From NCBI RefSeq assembly GCF_039543385.1, contig NZ_BAABJQ010000002.1, forward strand, positions 1-64,000: DNA of 64,000 nt, in the 5' to 3' direction. Source of the DNA: Rugosimonospora acidiphila. Lineage in GTDB: Bacteria > Actinomycetota > Actinomycetes > Mycobacteriales > Micromonosporaceae. The notes under the pieces are model-generated. The model was not told where the DNA came from, made no database searches, and saw nothing but the letters and a program-made list of their open reading frames with translations. Below, piece after piece: positions 27,437 through 37,903 of the stretch (positions are counted from its first letter, which is position 1; each line of letters begins with the position of its first letter). A program made the position numbers and the translations under genes.

Positions 27437-28258
27437 TCAGACGGCGACGTAGGCAACGGCGTTCTCCCGCATCTCCAGCAGCGCGTCCTCGGGTGCCTTG
27501 GTGTCGGTCACGACCAGGTCGACGTCGCTGAGCGGGGCGAGCCGGTGCAGGGCGGCCTTGCCGAGCTTGGTGTGGTCGACCATCAGCACCGAGCGCCGCG
27601 CCGCCGCGATCATCGCCCGTTTGACCAGAACGATCTCTTGTTCCTGGTGGTAGGCGTAGTTGCCGGAGACCGCCGAGGTGGAGGCGAACAGCATGTCGAC
27701 CCGCAGCGCCTCGATCGCCTCGATGCAGGGCACGCCGAGAAAGGAGTCGTGGGTCGGCGCGTACTCGCCGCCGAGCGCGATCAAGCGGATGCCGCGAACC
27801 CCGGTCAGCAGCTTGATGGTCTCCAGGAAGTTGGTGATGACGGTCAGCGGGGTGAGATCCTCCAGCAGCCGGGCCAGTTCCAGCGTGGTGGTGGAGTCGT
27901 CCAGCATCACCGCCATCCCCGGTTCGATCAGGGTTCGCGCGTGCCTGGCCATTGCCGCCTTGGCGTCGCGGCCAGCCCGCAACCGGTACGCCACGTTGCT
28001 CTCGAACACGCTGGACGCCTGCGCGCTGACCCCGCCGCGGTAGCGGCGCACCACGCCGCGGCGCTCCAGCTCGTCCAGGTCACGGTGCACGGTCATCTGG
28101 CTGACGTGGAACATCTCGGCGAGTTCGTTGGCGGAGATGGAGCCGTGCTGCACCACGTACTCCGCGATCTCGGACTGGCGCTGTCCGGGCCGGTTGCGCC
28201 GGACGCCCGGCGCGCTCGTGTCGGCGACGTCGTCGCCGGGCCGTTGCTCGGTGGTCAT
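27437..28258 (-). CDS. DeoR family sugar-metabolism repressor
   Basis: A 273-residue protein. The N-terminal helix-turn-helix is RQSEIAEYVVQHGSISANEL followed by AEMFHVSQMTVHRDLDELERR, the standard DeoR signature. The C-terminal sensor domain has D-D-S-T-T (MLDDSTTTLELARLL) and K-A-A-L-H-R-L (phosphosugar-binding segment). Its ATG overlaps the phosphatase stop. It probably senses a phosphorylated sugar made by the neighbouring kinases and represses both divergent operons through TTAA-rich sites at 30465-30630. Confidence 0.9.
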   Translation of the reverse strand: MTTEQRPGDDVADTSAPGVRRNRPGQRQSEIAEYVVQHGSISANELAEMFHVSQMTVHRDLDELERRGVVRRYRGGVSAQASSVFESNVAYRLRAGRDAKAAMARHARTLIEPGMAVMLDDSTTTLELARLLEDLTPLTVITNFLETIKLLTGVRGIRLIALGGEYAPTHDSFLGVPCIEAIEALRVDMLFASTSAVSGNYAYHQEQEIVLVKRAMIAAARRSVLMVDHTKLGKAALHRLAPLSDVDLVVTDTKAPEDALLEMRENAVAYVAV

Positions 28259-28905
28259 GGCGTCGATCCTGACCGGACGGGAACGTTGAACGCCAGCAGC
28301 GCGACCGGTTCCTCGGGTCGCGAAGGGTATCGCAGGGCGGTCGCGGCCACCGGATCCAGCCGGGGCAGCCGGCGCCGGTAGTCGCGCAGCGGCAGGCCGA
28401 GCACGGCGCACAGGTGCAGCCGGATGATCGTGCTGTGCGCGATCACCAGGATCGGCGCGTCGGCCGGCGTCGCCGCGTCCCCGGTGCCGGCATCGACCAG
28501 GTCACCGAGGGCGGCGGCGAACCGGGCGGCGGCCTGCGCCGGTGCCTCGCCGCCGGGAAAGTGGCCGGCCACCGGGTCGGCCTCGAACCGGTCCGCCACG
28601 TCGGGATCGGCCGCGCGGACTTCCGCCAGGGTGCACCCTTCGGCGTCGCCGAAGTCGAGCTCGGCGAGCCGGGCGTCGACCAGCGGAGCAAGGCCCAGCG
28701 CGTGCGCGGTGGGCGCCGCGGTCTGCCGCGCTCGCAGCAACGGCGAGCAGGCCACCGTGGTGAAGCCGTGATCGCGCGCCCAGCCGGGCAGCGCCGCGGC
28801 CTGCCGCTGCCCCTGTTCGTCCAGCGGCAGGTCGCTGCGCCCGGTGTAGCGGTTGGGCTGGTGCCAGGCGGTGCGGCCGTGCCGGACGAGGACAACGGTG
28901 GTCAT
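28255..28905 (-). CDS. histidine phosphatase (phosphoglycerate-mutase-like)
   Basis: A 216-residue enzyme. The catalytic RHG is in VVLVRHGRTAWHQPNRYTGR, the partner Arg and Glu in LLRARQTA and LAELDFGDAEG, and the second His in ILVIAHSTIIRL. Homologues act as sugar phosphatases or phosphoglycerate mutases. It overlaps the second kinase upstream and the DeoR gene downstream by ATGA, so it is translated within the kinase operon, perhaps removing phosphate from dead-end sugar phosphates. Confidence 0.87.
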   Translation of the reverse strand: MTTVVLVRHGRTAWHQPNRYTGRSDLPLDEQGQRQAAALPGWARDHGFTTVACSPLLRARQTAAPTAHALGLAPLVDARLAELDFGDAEGCTLAEVRAADPDVADRFEADPVAGHFPGGEAPAQAAARFAAALGDLVDAGTGDAATPADAPILVIAHSTIIRLHLCAVLGLPLRDYRRRLPRLDPVAATALRYPSRPEEPVALLAFNVPVRSGSTP

Positions 28906-30425
28906 GTCAGCTCCTGGGCGTAGCGCGCGAGGTCATCGGAGATCCAGCCGCGGGCGGCGAGCGCGTCGAGGAACCGGCGGTAGGTATCCGCGAACCGGGC
29001 GGCGGCGCCTGGCCGCGGCTCGACGGTGCGGCTCGCGCGCACCATGCGCCGCGCGGTCTCGGTGAGCGGTCCGTCCCCGGCGGCCGCCACCACGGCCATC
29101 CCGAACGCGGGCTCCGGGCAGTCGGGCAGCCGGACGGCGCGACCGAGGATGTCGGCGCGCAGCTGCGTCCAGTACGGGCTGGCGGTGGCACCACCGGTCA
29201 GGAACAGCGCCCCGGTCACGTCCGCGCCGAGCCGGCGCAGCACCGCGTAGCACAGCCGCTCCACGTACGCGACGCTCTGCAGCACGGCCGCGTACCGGTC
29301 GGAGCCGTCGACCAGCCCGCCGATCTCGAACGGTTCGGCGTCGGGGCGCACGAACGGGAAGCGCTCACCGGTGGCGGTCAGCGGGTATACCAGGCGGTCG
29401 GCCGGCTCGTGCCGGGCCGCGTCGGCATCGGCCCGCTCGTGGTCCACGCCGGGGAACCAGGCGGCGAGGGCACCGGCGCCGATGTTCGACGCGCCACCGG
29501 GCAGCCAGCCGCCGTCCGGATGTCGGTGCGAATACACCGCGCCGTCGGGGTCGGCCAGCCGCCGCTCGGTCACTCCCTTGAGTACCAGCGTGGTGCCCAG
29601 CACCGAGTTCCAGGCGCCCGGGCGCAACGCGCCCGCGGCCACCTGGGCGGCGCACCCGTCGGTGAGGCCGGCCCGGATCGGCGTGCCGGCGGGCAGACCG
29701 GTGTGCCGCGCGCCGTCCCGGCCGACCGTGCCGATGGCGCTGCCCGGCCGCACCACCGCGGGCAGCACCATCGGGTCGATGCCGAGCCGGTCGAGCACGT
29801 CGGCCGGCCAGGCACCGAGGTCGCAGTCGTACCCGGTCTTCAGCGCGTTGCTCCAGTCGGTGGCCACCGGCCCGCCGTGCAGCCGGGAGGCCAGGTAGTC
29901 CGCGCAGTGCAGCAGCCGCAGCCGACCGTCGGCCAGCCCGGCGCGTATCGGCGGGCTCGCCTGCTGGGCCAGCCACAGCAGCTTGGGCAGTGCCCAGGCG
30001 GGCTGGATCGCGTAGCCGAGGGCGGTCCACCGCTCGGAACCGGCCGCCTGCACCTGCGCGGCCTGCGCCACGGCGCGGGCATCGTCGTACATCAGCGCGG
30101 GCGTGCATGGCGAGCCCGCTTCGTCGGCCAACAGGAAGGTGCCGGAGGTCGCCGCGATCGCGACCCCGGCGATGCGCGAGGCACTCGAGGCCTGGCCGGC
30201 GCCGGCCAGGGCGGCGGTCGCCTCGCGGCATGCCGAGCCGAACGCGTCCCACCAGTCCTCCGGCCGCTGCCAGTGCCGCGACCCGGCGGCGCGCTGGCTG
30301 TGCAGCCGGCTGGTGCCGCGGCCCACCTCACGACCGGTACCGTCCGCGATGAGGACTCGCAGGCTCTGCGTACCGACGTCGACACCGACCCACAACGCGG
30401 CGTGCTCCGCATCGACCGTACGCAT
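28902..30425 (-). CDS. FGGY-family carbohydrate kinase (second)
   Basis: A 507-residue kinase, first gene of the leftward operon. The phosphate loop is VGVDVGTQSLRVLIADGTG, a ribulokinase/glycerol-kinase-like substrate region follows (WQRPEDWWDAFGSACREA), and the C-terminal lobe has LFLTGGATASPYWTQLRADI. It differs clearly from the first kinase, so the two probably act on different sugars or polyols. ATG 30425 has GGAGG upstream. The 300-base divergent region before it holds AT-rich candidate operators. Confidence 0.88.
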   Translation of the reverse strand: MRTVDAEHAALWVGVDVGTQSLRVLIADGTGREVGRGTSRLHSQRAAGSRHWQRPEDWWDAFGSACREATAALAGAGQASSASRIAGVAIAATSGTFLLADEAGSPCTPALMYDDARAVAQAAQVQAAGSERWTALGYAIQPAWALPKLLWLAQQASPPIRAGLADGRLRLLHCADYLASRLHGGPVATDWSNALKTGYDCDLGAWPADVLDRLGIDPMVLPAVVRPGSAIGTVGRDGARHTGLPAGTPIRAGLTDGCAAQVAAGALRPGAWNSVLGTTLVLKGVTERRLADPDGAVYSHRHPDGGWLPGGASNIGAGALAAWFPGVDHERADADAARHEPADRLVYPLTATGERFPFVRPDAEPFEIGGLVDGSDRYAAVLQSVAYVERLCYAVLRRLGADVTGALFLTGGATASPYWTQLRADILGRAVRLPDCPEPAFGMAVVAAAGDGPLTETARRMVRASRTVEPRPGAAARFADTYRRFLDALAARGWISDDLARYAQELT

Positions 30426-30464
30426 GAGTGAGACAGCCTCCAGAGCCGGAGTTCGTATCAGGGA

Positions 30465-30630
30465 TGGCGTTAACTTAACACAACGTCTTAACCAGATACC
30501 AGGGCCGCAGCTCCGGGAATCCGGGGCGCCATAAGCACTTTCCCGCCATCTGCCAGGCCAACGTATCTTGTCAACGCCGGAAACCTCGTGTTAACTAGCC
30601 CGCGAATCGAACACTCGGATTTAACAGATC
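30465..30630. promoter_or_regulatory. AT-rich divergent control region with TTAA half-sites (candidate DeoR operators)
   Basis: Between the two carbohydrate operons, four related elements stand out against the GC-rich background: GTTAACTTAACAC (about 30469-30481, itself a GTTAA-C-TTAAC dyad), GTCTTAACC (30485-30493), GTGTTAACTAG (30588-30598) and GATTTAACAG (30618-30627). The spacing on both sides of the region would let one regulator control both operons. The link to the DeoR protein is inferred. Confidence 0.55.
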
Positions 30631-30727
30631 TCACAGTAAGACCTGACGCTCCGCTGCTAAACATCTCTTCGACCATTCGCTGACGCCCCTCGCGGCGTTT
30701 GCCGAGATCGCATAGCCAGGAGGCCTC

Positions 30728-32299
30728 GTGTCACCGACTTCCGCAGCCATCAGTCGACGTTCACTGCTCGCCGGCGTGGCCGGTCTCGGCGGTGCCACCC
30801 TGCTCGCGGGCTGTCGCCGCCCCGGTACGTCGGCCATCGGCGGCACCACCTCACCCAAGCCGGGTGGCACCGCGGTGCTCGCCCAGTCCGCGGACATCGC
30901 ACCGACCTCCGTGCTGGCACAGAACCTGCCGAACCTGGTACTGCAGCGGCTGGTCTGGAACACCCTCACCGAGTACGACCACAAGACGCTGACGCCGAAG
31001 CCGTCGCTGGCCACCGACTGGTCGTGGTCGGCCGACCGCCGCACGCTGACCGTCAACCTGCGCTCGGACGTGACCTTCCACTCTGGACGCCCGTTCGGGC
31101 CCAAGGACGTGGTCGACGCCATCGAACGCCAGGCCAGCCCGCCGACCGGGCTGACCGCCGGGCAGCTCAAGGCCGCCGCCGCGGCGGTCACCGGCGTCGA
31201 GGCCACCGGCGCCAACCAGGTCACCATCCACCTGTCGCACCCGGTCACCAACTTCTTCGACCTGTTCGAGGCGATGTACATCCTGGACAGCGAGTCCATC
31301 AGCGACCTGGTCGCCGGCACCTCGTTCGTCGGCACCGGCCCGTTCCGCTTCGGCTCACGCTCGCCCGGGGTGTCCCTGTCCCTCAAGAAGAACGACAAGT
31401 ACTGGCAAAGCGGCCGGCCATACCTGGACGGCGTGGAGATCAGGGTGGTGTCCCAGCCCGACGCGATGGTCTCGGCGCTGCGCTCGGCGCAGATCCACCT
31501 CGCGTCGAACCTGCCGGGCAGCACGGTGGAGACGCTGCGCGACAACAAGTCGCTGGTCGTCACCGCGCTGGACACCCAGGACGCGTGCTGGTATGTGGGC
31601 TGCAACGTCAGCATCAAGCCGCTGGACAACAAGACGGTCCGCCAGGCCGTCGCCTACGGGGTGGACCGCCAGAAGGTGCTGGCCGACGCGCTCGGCGGCA
31701 TCGGCAAGGTGACCAGCATCCCGTGGTCGAGCACGTCGCCGGCCTACGACAGCGCCCACGCGGGCACCTACAGCTTCAACCCGCAGAAGGCGAAGTCGCT
31801 GCTGGCCAGCGCCGGCGCGACCGGCACCGCGTTGCACATCGCGGTCAACGCCGGCCAGTCGGTCACCCGCGGCATCGCCGAGGCGCTGCAGTATTCGCTG
31901 CAGCAGTCCGGGTTCACCGTGACCATCGACTCGTTGCAGGACGCCGACTTCACCGCCAGGCTCACCGGGGCGAAGATGCCCGGGCTGTGGGTCGCCTCCC
32001 ACGGCTTCGGCCAGATGAGCCCGGCGACCCTGCTCACCGGCGCGTACCCGTTCAACTCGGCGAAGAACGCCTCCAACTTCGTCGACCCGCAATATGCCAC
32101 CCTGGCCGGCTCGGTGTTCGAGGCCGCCTCCGACGCGGCGGCGAAGTCCGCCTACTCCGACGTCACCGGGTACCTGCTCGACCAGCAGTTCGTGGTGGAC
32201 ATGGTCAGCAGCAGCTACACGTACGTCACGCAGTCCCTGCAGGGCATCGGCTACACCATGCTGGACTTCCTCAACCTGGACGACGCATATGTCGCCTGA
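30728..32299 (+). CDS. substrate-binding lipoprotein of a dipeptide/oligosaccharide-type ABC transporter
   Basis: A 523-residue family-5 solute-binding protein. The N terminus SRRSLLAGVAGLGGATLLAGC combines a twin-Arg motif with a lipobox ending in Cys, so it is likely exported folded and lipid-anchored. The family signature follows (LVWNTLTEYDHKTLTPKPSL, ATDWSWSADRRTLTVNLRSD, VTFHSGRPFGPKDVVDAI). The start is GTG 30728 after AGGAGG. Family-5 proteins bind peptides but also oligosaccharides; the neighbouring sulfatase and rhamnosidase argue for a sugar ligand. A 21-bp tandem repeat begins at its 3' end. Confidence 0.9.
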   Translation: MSPTSAAISRRSLLAGVAGLGGATLLAGCRRPGTSAIGGTTSPKPGGTAVLAQSADIAPTSVLAQNLPNLVLQRLVWNTLTEYDHKTLTPKPSLATDWSWSADRRTLTVNLRSDVTFHSGRPFGPKDVVDAIERQASPPTGLTAGQLKAAAAAVTGVEATGANQVTIHLSHPVTNFFDLFEAMYILDSESISDLVAGTSFVGTGPFRFGSRSPGVSLSLKKNDKYWQSGRPYLDGVEIRVVSQPDAMVSALRSAQIHLASNLPGSTVETLRDNKSLVVTALDTQDACWYVGCNVSIKPLDNKTVRQAVAYGVDRQKVLADALGGIGKVTSIPWSSTSPAYDSAHAGTYSFNPQKAKSLLASAGATGTALHIAVNAGQSVTRGIAEALQYSLQQSGFTVTIDSLQDADFTARLTGAKMPGLWVASHGFGQMSPATLLTGAYPFNSAKNASNFVDPQYATLAGSVFEAASDAAAKSAYSDVTGYLLDQQFVVDMVSSSYTYVTQSLQGIGYTMLDFLNLDDAYVA

Positions 32300-32364
32300 T
32301 ACGACGCATACGCCGCCTGATACGACGCATCTGCCGCCTGGTACGACGCATCTGCCGCCTGATC
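32281..32364 (+). repeat. four 21-bp tandem repeats spanning the binding-protein stop codon
   Basis: Units at 32281-32301, 32302-32322, 32323-32343 and 32344-32364 share CGACGCAT-(A/C)-(T/C)-G-CCGCCTG. The stop TGA of the binding-protein gene (32297-32299) is inside unit one. The 21-base period keeps a second frame open. Confidence 0.85.
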
Positions 32365-32417
32365 GAACGCCCGCCGGCCCGCCGCCGCGGCTCCGCACCA
32401 ATGGGGCCGTCCGGTGA
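32289..32417 (+). CDS. possible 42-aa linking ORF built on the 21-bp repeat
   Basis: ATG 32289 opens inside the end of the binding-protein gene and the frame ends at TGA 32415-32417, overlapping the permease GTG at 32414. The product contains heptad copies TTHTPPD, TTHLPPG and TTHLPPD. It may merely keep ribosomes moving from the binding protein to the permease, or may not be translated at all. No ribosome site of note is seen. Confidence 0.25.
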   Translation: MSPDTTHTPPDTTHLPPGTTHLPPDRTPAGPPPRLRTNGAVR

Positions 32418-33364
32418 TCCGCTTCGTCCTGCGCCGGGCGGCCACCGCGCTGCTCGTGCTGCTGCTGTCCTCGGTGGCCATCTTCGCGTTCATCCGCGCC
32501 ATCCCCGGTGACCCGGCCGCGCTGATGGCCGGCCCCGACGCCTCCCCGGCGACCGTCGCCGCGATGCGCCGCCAGCTGGGCCTGGACCAGCCCGCGGTGC
32601 GGCAGTACTGGCAGTGGCTGTCCGGCGTGCTGCACGGCGACCTGGGCAGCTCGTACTTCTCGCACGCACCGGTCGCCAGCCTTGTCGGCCGGGGCCTGGC
32701 CGCCTCCGGCGCGCTCGCGCTGCTCGCGCTGCTCCTGGCGGTGCTGCTCGGCCTGCTGCTCGGCGTGGCCGGGGCGGTGGCCCGTCGGGGCGTCGTACGC
32801 GTGCTGCTGTCCGGAATCAACACGGTCAGCCTGGCCGTACCCACCTACGTGACCGGCGTGGTGCTCGTCCTGCTGTTCGCGATCTACCTGCCCGCCTTCC
32901 CGGCCGGCGGATACATCCCGTTCCTGTCCGACCCGGCCGACAGCCTGGACTCGCTGGTGCTGCCCGCGCTCTGCCTGGCCCTGCCGGTTTCCGCGGTGCT
33001 CGCCCGGTACCTGAAGAACTCCCTGGTCGAGGTGCTGGGCCAGGACTATGTGCTGGCCGCTCAGCTGCGCGGGGTCGGGCCGGCGCGGCTGCTGCTGCGC
33101 GGCGCGCTGCCCAACGCGCTGCCGGCCGCCATCACCGTGCTGGGCGTGCAGGCCGGGCAGATCCTCGGCGGCGCGATCGTGGTCGAGACGTTGTTCGCCT
33201 GGCCCGGCCTGGGCAGCTCCCTGCTGCAGGCCGCGCTGAACCACGACTACGTGCTCATCCAGGGTCTGCTGCTGCTGTCCGTCGGCGCGTTCGTGGTGAT
33301 CCAGGCGATCTGCGACCTGATCCAGGCGGCGGTCGACCCACGGATGCGGAAGGGGCTCACATGA
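32414..33364 (+). CDS. ABC transporter permease (DppB-like)
   Basis: A 316-residue membrane protein with the DppB/OppB layout: an N-terminal helix (LRRAATALLVLLLSSVAIFAF), the periplasmic IPGDPAALMAGPDASP segment, and the ATPase-coupling EAA-type loop YVLAAQLRGVGPARLLLRGA followed by LPNALPAA. Six helices are predicted. GTG 32414 is the start. It overlaps the DppC-like gene by four bases and shares its transporter with the binding protein upstream. Confidence 0.9.
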   Translation: MIRFVLRRAATALLVLLLSSVAIFAFIRAIPGDPAALMAGPDASPATVAAMRRQLGLDQPAVRQYWQWLSGVLHGDLGSSYFSHAPVASLVGRGLAASGALALLALLLAVLLGLLLGVAGAVARRGVVRVLLSGINTVSLAVPTYVTGVVLVLLFAIYLPAFPAGGYIPFLSDPADSLDSLVLPALCLALPVSAVLARYLKNSLVEVLGQDYVLAAQLRGVGPARLLLRGALPNALPAAITVLGVQAGQILGGAIVVETLFAWPGLGSSLLQAALNHDYVLIQGLLLLSVGAFVVIQAICDLIQAAVDPRMRKGLT

Positions 33365-34250
33365 CCACCATCGAGCCGAGTCCGGTCGTGCCGGCCACCG
33401 CGCCCCCGGCTACCGGCGGCGCGCGGGGACGCGGGCGCGGGCGCGGGGCGCGCGGGTACCTGCGCCGCCCGGCGGTCGTGGCCAGCCTGGTCATCCTCCT
33501 GCTGCTGGTACTGGTCGCGTTCGTGGGCCCGGCGCTGACCGGGCAGGATCCGCTCAACCAGGACTCGCCCCGGCTGCTGGGCCCGTCCGCGGCGCACTGG
33601 CTGGGCACCGACGAACTCGGCCGGGACCTGTTCACCCGGGCCGCCTACGGCATCCGCGTCGACCTGCTCGTTCTGGTCATCGCGGTGCCCGTGGCACTGG
33701 TGCTGGGTTCGCTGCTCGGCCTCGTCTCGGCCTCCTCCCGACTGCTGGATGCCCCCGTGCAGCGCGTCTTCGACGTGGTGCTGGCCTTCCCGTCGCTGAT
33801 CCTCGGGCTCGCCCTGGCCGCCCTGCTGCACCCCGGCGTGCCGGCGGTCATCGTCACCGTGATCGTGGTGGACACCCCGATCTTCGCGCGGGTGCTGCGC
33901 ACCGCCGTACGGGCGCAGCGCGAGCGGGACTACGTGCTGGCCGAGCGACTGCTCGGGGTAGGCCCGGCCCGCCTGTACCTGCGACACATCCTGCCCAACT
34001 GCCTCGGCGTCCTGATCGTGCAGACTGGCCTGTCGGCGTCCATGGCGGTATTCCTGGAGGGCGCGCTGAGCTTCATCGGGCTCGGGGTGCGCCCGCCCCA
34101 GCCGTCCCTCGGCGTGCTGCTCAACGCCAGCCTGACCTACCTGCAGACCAGGCCGCTGTACGCGCTGGGCCCGATCGCGATCATCTCGGCGCTGGTGCTG
34201 TGCTTCACCGCGCTGTCCGACGCCCTGCAGGCTCACCGATGGGGAAAGCG

Positions 34251-34254
<4 letters not shown>
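33361..34254 (+). CDS. ABC transporter permease (DppC-like)
   Basis: A 297-residue membrane protein. The N-terminal tail has an R-G repeat (RGRGRGRGAR) before the first helix. The DppC signature GTDELGRDLFTRAAYGIRVD is present, as is the coupling loop YVLAERLLGVGPARLYLRHI. The C terminus keeps SFIGLGVRPPQPSLGVLL. ATG 33361 overlaps the previous stop and its own stop overlaps the ATPase start (34251-34254), so the four transporter genes are tightly coupled. Confidence 0.9.
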
Positions 34255-36382
<2,128 letters not shown>

Positions 36383-36386
<4 letters not shown>

Positions 36387-37903
36387 CCCCGCCCAACGTT
36401 TTGCTGATCATGACTGACCAGCAGCGCTTCGACACCATCCGCAGCCTGGGCAATGGCATTATCCACACGCCCAACATCGACCGCCTGGTCGCCCGCGGCA
36501 CCGCCTTCACCAACGCGTACTCGCCGTGCCCGGTCTGCATCCCGGCCCGGTACGTGGTGCAGTCCGGCGGCGAGCCCACCCGGACCAGGGTGTACTCCAA
36601 CGCCACCCCGGCCGGGGTACACGAGGCCATCGCGCGCGAATGCGGGCCGTGGCTGGCTTCGACCATGGCCGAGCTCGGGTACCGCACCTGGGGCATCGGG
36701 AAGTTCCACACCGTGCCGTGGGACGCCCCACTCGGGTACGAGGTCCAGCTCTACAGCGAGGAGTTCTACGAGAGCCCGGCGCAGCGTGGGGCGGACTCGT
36801 ACGCGGCGTGGATCGCCCGCGAGCATCCGGAGTACGACTGGGTCGAGATGCTGATGGGCGAACGCACCGACATGTACTACGTGCCGCAGCTCAGCCCGCT
36901 GCCGCCGGAGCTGACCGTGGAGTGGTGGGCCGCGCGGCGGGCCGCGGACCAGATCGCGAGCCCGGATCCCCGACCCTACTTCGGGTTCGTGTCCTTCATC
37001 GGCCCGCACCCGCCGTTCGCCCCGCCGCAGCCGTTCAACCGCCTCTACGATCCCGACCGCATGCCCGACCCGATCCTCGGCGACCTGGCCGTCGACCATA
37101 TGGACGAGCAGATTCCCTACATGAACCATCTGGTGTTCGCCGAGGACATCTCGGCCGCCACCGCACGGCAGCTCAAGGCCCGGTACTACGGCGAGATCTC
37201 CTACATCGACCACTGCGTGGGGGCCATCCTCGACGCGGTCGAGGCCCGGCCGGACGCGGACAACACGCTCATCGCCTTCTTCACCGACCACGGCGACCAC
37301 CTCGGTGACCACCACGGCTGGCAGAAGGAGAGCTTCTTCGAGGCGTCCACCAGGATTCCGCTGCTGGTCAGCTGGCCTGCCCGATGGCCGGGCGGCGGAC
37401 GACGGGACGCCACGCTGGCCAGTCTCACCGACATCTTCGGGCTGTGCACAGGCGCGGCCGGCGCGCCGCAGCCACGCGACGGGGTGGACCTGGTGGCCCG
37501 GCTGGACGGCTCCGCGGCCGGCCGCGAGGAGCTTTACGGCTTCTGGGGGAAGCCCGGCCAGAACAACTTCAAGATGATGCTGCGCACCGGCGACTGGAAG
37601 CTCATCTGGCTGGCCAACGGCGGGCGCACCCAGCTGTTCGACGTGCGCCGCGATCCCCACGAACGGCACGAGCGCAGCGCCGAGCAGCCGCAGTTGCTGG
37701 ACCGGCTGCTGCGCCGGTGCGGGGACCGGCTGCTCGCCGACGGCCTGGACGCGGCGCTGGCCGATGGCCTGCCCCGCGCCCAAGAGTGGCGCGCCTGGCC
37801 CCGGCAGCGCATCTACCAGTTCGACGCCTCGCGCGGCGTGACGGGCTTCCCGGAGGACCCGGGTGCCGCACTGCGCGCCTTCGCGGAAAGGTCACGGCCA
37901 TGA
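36383..37903 (+). CDS. sulfatase (type I, formylglycine-dependent)
   Basis: A 506-residue cytosolic-looking enzyme (no signal peptide). Metal ligands open the protein in NVLLIMTDQQRFD. The formylglycine signature CIPAR (C52-R56) fits CxPxR, so Cys52 is the residue to be oxidised. A second metal motif is FFTDHGDHLGDH and a Lys follows in GWQKESFFE. It would hydrolyse a sulfate ester after import. ATG 36383 overlaps the ATPase stop and its own stop overlaps the rhamnosidase start. No sulfatase-maturing enzyme is in the window. Confidence 0.9.

Noticed and set aside
37384..37899. Upstream extension of the rhamnosidase frame
   Set aside because: It overlaps the sulfatase gene out of frame; the real start is ATG 37900 overlapping the sulfatase stop.
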